A stretch of DNA of 64,000 bases from Dryas octopetala (Eukaryota > Streptophyta > Magnoliopsida > Rosales > Rosaceae). The translations under genes were made by a program, and so were the position numbers. The first letter of the stretch is position 1. Each line of letters starts with the position of its first letter. The DNA is taken from assembly GCA_963921425.1 (NCBI GenBank), contig OY992838.1:17048085-17112084 (forward strand). Direction: 5' to 3'. The notes below the pieces were generated by a model, which saw nothing but the letters and a program-made list of their open reading frames with translations, searched no databases and was not told the origin of the DNA. Shown one piece after another: positions 58,100-64,000 of the stretch.

Positions 58100-61000
58100 T
58101 GTAACGACCCGACCCTCTTTTCACTAGAAATTTAAATTTTTATTCAATTATGGTTTTAAGAAGTTTTAAAGGATGTTGAATTGTATTTTAAAGATTTGAG
58201 ATTTTATTTGGAAAATAAAAAGGGTTTTGATTTATTTCTTTTTGTTGTAATTTAAGCTTAACCCAAAGTTGACTTTTAAAATAAATGGGCTTTCGATTTT
58301 GACTTTGGGTCCGTTAGATAGGTTTCCATCCCACGATTTCATAGACACATAGCACGTGTCGATCCGAGTTACAGTTTGAAAGATATGGGCGTTTGAAGTG
58401 AGGGGCAATTTCGTAAAATTGGACAAATTGGGTTTAAAAAATCAGATTTTTCTAGAATTTTTTTCCCTCTCTAGAAGATTCTTTCTCTCCCCTCTTTATC
58501 TCTCTCTCCCCGATTCCCTCTCAGCCTTCTCTTCCCTCTCCCTGCGCACAGCCAGCTCCGGTGAGAACTCACCTTCGCCAGCCAGCCCACGACGGCCGAA
58601 GGCCACTGACGTGACCCCTAGCCTCGGCCATCCTCCCTCGAGTCTTCCTTGCACCGGCGAGCTCTTCCACGCGCAGGTTAACGGCCGAGAGAAAACACAG
58701 CTCACCGCCGGCGATCTCATTTTCCGGCGACGATGGGACTCCAGACCTACTCGGTCCTCTTCCTCTCACCCCGGCGAGTCCAACTATGGGCTCCGTTTGT
58801 TCAGACGATGCTCCACGACGGAGCAATGAGCTCGGGAAGCCAATTCAGCCGCCGGTTTCCGCCGCCGTTTTCGGCCATTTCCGGCGAGATTTGGCCGTCG
58901 GTCCAGTTGTCAAAAATGATCCTAGAGGTATGGGCTATCTTTCCCCTAAGGTGTTTATCCAATTCTGAGAGATTTAAAATTTGATTTTAGGGTGTTTGTT
59001 ATATTTCGAATTTCTTGAAATTGGACTTGAAATTGAATTATTTTTGTGCAATTGAAGGTTTTATTATGCAATTAGGATTATTTGGAGTTGAATTAGGGTA
59101 TTCCTAGACTTGTGCCGCCGCTGCCACCGTCGGCTCCGCCACTCGTGGCGGCGGGTTGGATGGTTTTTCGTATTTTTCAACTTCCTTAGGGTCCTAGCAG
59201 CTTAATTCTAGGTTCGGTGACTATTTTGGGGTTATTTTTGTGTGTTGTTTATGGCCCGGCAGCCACCGTGTGTGGTGGTTGGCCGCTCGTTTCGGTGGTT
59301 TAACAGTTAGTTAAAGAATCTATTGTATATTGTTGGTTGTCTGGTCTTAACAGGTACATGGGCTCGGGAAATCTCATTCCCGATGCCGTTATGCTGCCGG
59401 ATTTGGTATCCGAGCAATGGCACCGTGAAGGGTATTTCGTTCTTTTACGTAGTTAAATTGTGAGTGAAACGTATTGGACTTTTAATGTAGAGTACCGTTA
59501 AATAATTGTTGATTTGTTTGTGTGATTTGATGCTCTATGTTAGAGGAAGCTAAGTATAGGATTTAGACCATGGGAAGGAATTGACGAGGATTGAGACTAA
59601 AGGAATCAATTTCGGAAAGGTTTCGGTATAGTTCGGAGCAGACAGTGAGTGAACCTTGTTTTATAAACGTTCTATGAAATTTCATGATATAAATTCTTAT
59701 TTGTTGCCTTGTGCTTCATTTGGATTTGTTGAATGGTAAATTTGATTTTGATATTAAAAGGTTTATGGTTTTCGAATGATTGTTTTCCAATTTAATCTAT
59801 TGAGATTTATGTTTATGCGGAAGATAAAATCTTAAATTTGGTTTTAGCGTCAACCATCGGGAGTTTTCATTTAATTGGATTTATTAGATGAGCATATAAA
59901 TTTATAATGTTTGGGCTTGATATTTGATTTCATGGTCTTAAAGAACTATATTATTTTGAGACAATTTATTAATTGCATGATCTGAGGATTTGTGAAAAGC
60001 GTAAGAAATCGTTGACTTTATTTATTTACAAGAATGGTTTTAGAAAGTGGTAGAGCGATTTTCAATCGCCATATAAGTACCCTCATCCACATGTACAGAT
60101 ACAGATAGGTCTTTGGGACCCATCACGGCACACACATAGGCTTTGGGCCGTGTGCCGGGATGCCTCGCCCTTTGGGGGTAGTCTACGTGCACGTACCACA
60201 CATTGGCTTATTGTACGACGGCGATTCGACGGTACAAGAGCCACCGTAAGTCCTCTTGTATGACGGCGTTACGACGGTACAAGGGACACCCTAAGTCCAC
60301 TTGCATGACGGCGTTGCGACGGTGCGGGTGGAAGGGCAATCTACATGCACGTACGACATTTTGGCTTATTGTACGACGGCGATTCGACGGTACAAGGGCC
60401 ACCCTAAGTCCACTTGTATGACGGCGTTGCGACGGTACAAGGGACACCCTAAGTCCACTCGCATGACGGCGTTGCGACGGTGCGGGTGGAAGGTTATGTG
60501 GACAATCCACTTGGTGCGTCGGTCTTGTACGGTACCAAGGTGGAGCCTGTAAATTGGGTGCTTATATGGCTAACGTTTTTATTAAAAAGTTTATTAGATA
60601 AAAATATTTTTAGTTATTTTCTATCAGTTCAAGACGCAAAAGAGGTTTTAGCTAGAAATTTTATAAGATACAGCATTTCTATTACTTCCCATTATTTTCT
60701 ATGATTAAAAGGAATTTCAAGTTGAAATTGTTATATAGAAACTTTTTGTTGGAATTATGTTCATGATGTAAGGTTTGTTAAGTTGTGAAAGAGTTCATTA
60801 CAAAGATGTTTTCAATTGATATTCATTTTCAGTTCAAATTGGATATTTTTCAGCCCGAGCAGTTTTGTAAAGTGGTTTTCAAATGAAAGGTTTTGAAGTT
60901 TATTTTGTCCACTCACTGAGAGTTTTCTCACGTGTTATTTTTACGTTTCCCCCAGGTAATAGCGATCACTGAGGTCGAATCGTACCACGTCGAGGGATTT

Positions 61001-61319
61001 GAGTTATTCATCTCCAGCTTATTGGTATAATAGGATCAAGGTTTTCCTTGTAATAAATAAACTAATGAGATATGAGTGTATAGTGGATTAGATATGCTCT
61101 GATTAGAATTGTATTACTTGTTGTGGGTCTGAGACATTATTTTTTTGTTGTGGTAGAGGTGGTTGATGTTTTAGAAGTGTTTTTTTACAGGTTCTGAAAT
61201 TTTGGGTTAGTCCATTTTCAGGGGAGGTTCTGCCAAATTTTCAGTAGGATTTTCCTTGATTTTGGATTCCCACAGGACCCCTTCGGGTTTCTGGGTGGAA
61301 CTCGGGGGCGGTCCTGTCA
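58100..61319 (+). repeat. 5' LTR-D of Element V
   Basis: 3220 bp, TGTAACG...CTGTCA. It contains a GC-rich stretch (58500-58930) that gives frames of up to about 140 codons in several phases. These recur in the 3' LTR and look like a GC-rich promoter or leader rather than a gene. A 45-bp tandem array lies at 60205-60490. Confidence 0.88.
60205..60490 (+). repeat. 45-bp tandem repeats in two blocks of three within LTR-D
   Basis: GACGGCG starts at 60217, 60262 and 60307, then 60375, 60420 and 60465: two triplets with 45-base steps, set 158 bases apart. In each triplet the first two units carry TTGTA...TACAA arms around the GACGGCG core and the third ends in GGTGCGGGTGGAAGG, an A-A-B higher-order plan used twice. 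Confidence 0.88.
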
Positions 61320-61322
61320 ACT

Positions 61323-61334
61323 TGGTATCAGAGC
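61323..61334 (+). other. Primer binding site of Element V, initiator tRNA-Met type
   Basis: TGGTATCAGAGC three bases after the LTR end, the standard PBS of plant chromoviruses and many Copia elements. Confidence 0.9.
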
Positions 61335-62718
61335 ATTGGGTTTTAAGTCTCCTGTAGACTCCACCCCTCCTGTGCATCCTTCAGTGTACAAAAAGGTTTT
61401 CCTCCGCTAGTATAGATATGGCTTCTCGACGTGGCCGACCTCAAAGTAGAGTGTGGTAAGTTTATGGGGGTAGATTTAATACGCTTAACGTGAGTGTTAC
61501 GTTTGCGGTATGCTTGTATTACAACTTGGGTCGTACTCGTAAGAATTTCTTTTTGATAATCAGTAACTGCGGAATTGAGAGCATATTGTTATATGTGTCA
61601 GTATTTCGCTTGAAGCGCATTCGAGGAAATCAAGTTGGAATTTTATAGAATTTAACGTTATTAGAATTATAGATTTCCCTAGAGATTAAGTATCGAAGAT
61701 GTGACACAGTGAAGCTTAGTTAAACTTTGATGGTTTACAATTAGGATGACGAAGGATAAATGCTTGTGTATTAGGATAAAGATATTATAATAATGATTAA
61801 GGGATAAATGAATTGTTTTTATTTTGGAAGTCTAGTGAGGACAATGAAGGAATTTGAGTAGAGAGAGACGTGACTTAAAGGGATGATAGGAGAAATTAGA
61901 AGGTGGTAGGCATATGGAAAGCAAGAGATCCAAGTATTGGATTTAAGTAAGGGTTGATATTAGAAGGGGAAGGACATCACAAAGCCATGACATATGAAGT
62001 GATGTTTTTATTTAAAAGAGTAGGCTTGAACTTGTTGTAATTCCACTAATTTAGCTTTCTTAACTTGGGGCATGTGATTTCTCGATGGATTGATGATGAC
62101 TTATGGATCGTAATGAGGAATTAGACAATTTTGGAAACTTATGCATCATGTGATGGAAGTCTGGGTAATGGGAGTCGAAACGGATCTAAATACATCGCAA
62201 ATTTCTAAGAAAATGATGGGAGCTTAAGGGTGACTCCTTAAATCACGATCAGAACTTATTTTTTTCCATGAATAAGTAAGGAATGGTGTGGAAGATATGG
62301 TCATTAACGATTCTTGAGGGTGTGAGCAGGTTTTATTTTGAATATTATAGGCTATGGTTAGAGCTCAAAGAGTTAATCAGAGTGGCGCAGCGGAAGCGCT
62401 ATGAGACTTAGAGTGGTCACGTTAACACGTGGGCAGCAGAGGGGTTAGCAAGATCGATAGGACTTAAGACAGCTTAGAGTAAGAATTTAGGTTTCCTTTG
62501 GATATCGACATAGTGACAACTCACTTCGAATTTGTGGGGATCAAAGAAGTTAGGTACTACATAAGGAGAGATTTTTTTTCCTCAGCCAAGTTTCACGGAT
62601 GGAATGTACTTGGAGGGACAAATTGAAGAACTTGATTAGGAGTTACGAGTTTGGAATTCCCATATCTTTCGTACTTGTACAAAATTTCGAGGACGAAATT
62701 TTTGTAAGGGGGGAAGGT
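61335..62718 (+). other. Internal region and PPT of Element V
   Basis: A gag-like beginning (MASRRGRPQSR at 61418) is followed by AT-rich sequence with no sustained coding. The end is TTTCGAGGACGAAATTTTTG and the purine tract AAGGGGGGAAGGT against the 3' LTR. The element depended on others for movement, or lost its core. Confidence 0.8.
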
Positions 62719-64000
62719 TGTAACGACCCGACCCTCTTTTCACTAGAAATTTAAATTTTTATTCAATTATGGTTTTAAGAAGTTTTAAAGGATGTTGAAT
62801 TGTATTTTAAAGATTTGAGATTTTATTTGGAAAATAAAAAGGGTTTTGATTTATTTCTTTTTGTTTTAATTTAAGCTTAACACAAAGTTGACTTTTAAAA
62901 TAAATGGGCTTTCGATTTTGACTTTGGGTCCATTAGATAGGTTTCCATCCCACGATTTCATAGACACGTAGCACGTGTCGATCCGAGTTACAGTTTGAAA
63001 GATATGGGCGTTTGAAGTGAGGGGCAATTTCGTAAAATTGGACAAATTGGGTTTAAAAAATCAGATTTTTCTAGAATTTTTTTCTCTCTCTAGAAGATTC
63101 TTTCTCTCCCCTTTTTATCTCTCTCTCCCCGATTCCCTCTCAGCCTTCTCTTCCCTCTCCCTGCGCACAGCCAGCTCCGGTGAGAACTCACCTTCGCCGG
63201 CCAACCCACGACGGCCGAAGGCCACTGACGTGACCCCTAGCCGCCGGCCATCCTCCCTCGAGTCTTCCTTGCACCGGCGAGCTCTTCCACGCGCAGGAAC
63301 GGCCGAGAGAAAACACAGCTCACCGCCGGCGATCTCATTTTCCGGCGACGACGGGACTCCAGACCTATTGGGTCCTCTTCCTCTCACCCCGGCGAGTCCA
63401 ACTATGGGCTCCGTTTGTTCAGACGATGCTCCACGACGGAGCAATGAGCTCGGGAAGCCAATTCAGCCGCCGGTTTCCGCCGCCGTTTTCGGCCATTTCC
63501 GGCGAGATTTGGCCGTCGGTCCAGTTGTCAAAAATGATCCTAGAGGTATGGGCTATCTTTCCCCTAAGGTGTTTATCCAATTCTGAGAGATTTAAAATTT
63601 GATTTTAGGGTGTTTGTTATATTTCGAATTTCTTGAAATTGGACTTGAAATTGAATTATTTTTGTGCAATTGAAGGTTTTATTATGCAATTAGGATTATT
63701 TGGAGTTGAATTAGGGTATTCCTAGACTTGTGCCGCCGCTGCCACCGTCGGCTCCGCCACTCGTGGCGGCGGGTTGGATGGTTTTTCGTATTTTTCAACT
63801 TCCTTAGGGTCCTAGCAGCTTAATTCTAGGTTCGGTGACTATTTTGGGGTTATTTTTGTGTGTTGTTTATGGCCCGGCAGCCACCGTGTGTGGTGGTTGG
63901 CCGCTCGTTTCGGTGGTTTAACAGTTAGTTAAAGAATCTATTGTATATTGTTGGTTGTCTGGTCTTAACAGGTACATGGGCTCGGGAAATCTCATTCCCG
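62719..64000 (+). repeat. 3' LTR-D of Element V (continues beyond the window)
   Basis: Matches 58100-59385 closely. The window ends inside it, before the tandem array. Confidence 0.92.

Larger units (their letters stand above)
58100..64000 (+). mobile_element. Element V: chromovirus-like LTR element with large LTR-D, no coding core
   Basis: 5' LTR 58100-61319, initiator-tRNA-Met PBS 61323-61334, an internal region of 1.4 kb, PPT near 62706-62718, and a 3' LTR from 62719 that runs off the window. The TGTAACGACCCGACC start and the CGAGGACGAAATTTTTGTAA lead into the PPT are typical of plant chromoviruses of the Tekay/Del type. No protease, RT or integrase is present. By eye about 15 differences separate the LTRs over the 1.28 kb that can be compared, so it is older than Elements III and IV but still recent. 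Confidence 0.88.

Noticed and set aside
59100-59420. GC-rich islands in LTR-D resembling a host gene promoter and exon.
   Set aside because: The island is duplicated in the second LTR at the matching position, so it belongs to the element.
63017-63586. A 189-codon Pro/Ser/Arg-rich frame in LTR-D.
   Set aside because: The same stretch in the other LTR (58398-58829) has a different frame structure, and frames are open on both strands of GC-rich DNA. More likely promoter or leader sequence.

Overview
The window is a block of nested transposable elements from a plant nuclear genome. A flowering plant, probably a eudicot, is suggested by Athila-type Ty3/gypsy LTR elements primed by tRNA-Asp, a chromovirus-like LTR element primed by initiator tRNA-Met, a CACTA DNA transposon, and a captured piece of the plant exocyst gene SEC5 with its introns. 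I see no intact host gene, rRNA, tRNA or CRISPR array. About 580 bp of a 150-bp tandem satellite is the only visible older target DNA, so a pericentromeric position is likely.

Names used here. LTR-A (about 2.4-2.5 kb, sense ends TGATGAGTG...ACATCAACA) occurs at 29-2259, 7450-9892, 11890-22535 (interrupted), 12494-14964, 18209-20678, 27469-29928 and 50583-52943. LTR-B (about 1.6 kb, TGTTGGGTCC...AAACGAACA) belongs to Elements I and II. LTR-C (about 2.58 kb, TGTTGAGTGC...CATACAACA) belongs to Element IV, to a solo copy at 2260-4837 and to an older relic. LTR-D (3.2 kb, TGTAACGACC...CTGTCA) belongs to Element V.

Layout. 29-4837: two LTRs in tandem on the minus strand. 4838-34166: Element I, an Athila-like gag-pol element on the plus strand. 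It contains a solo LTR-A in gag-pol (7450-9892); a second solo LTR-A in pol (11890-22535) that itself holds a complete non-autonomous element on the minus strand (Element III, 12494-20678); and a CACTA transposon (25926-32151) that holds SEC5 exons and another solo LTR-A. 34167-39345: one end of Element II, same family, minus strand, into whose pol Element I inserted; the rest of it lies beyond the left edge of the window. 39346-39929: satellite. 39930-58099: an old LTR-C relic, split by the young Element IV (41690-56492), which holds one more solo LTR-A. 58100-64000: Element V, whose second LTR runs off the window.

Nesting is read directly from 5-bp target duplications (TGGAG, CCAAG, CGAAC, GTGAC, TATAA, CTAAG) and the 3-bp CACTA duplication TTA. 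The deepest stack is four levels: Element II, Element I, solo LTR-A, Element III.

The least explained signals are non-coding. Two small hairpins between the pol stop and the 3' end keep their pairing through compensating base changes in four different elements. There is an array of dyad-symmetric CCTRGT...ACYAGG units in the LTRs, and a promoter-like cluster of telo-boxes, TGGGCY sites and RY palindromes in LTR-A. Element III has near-identical LTRs but encodes only a protease-like protein.
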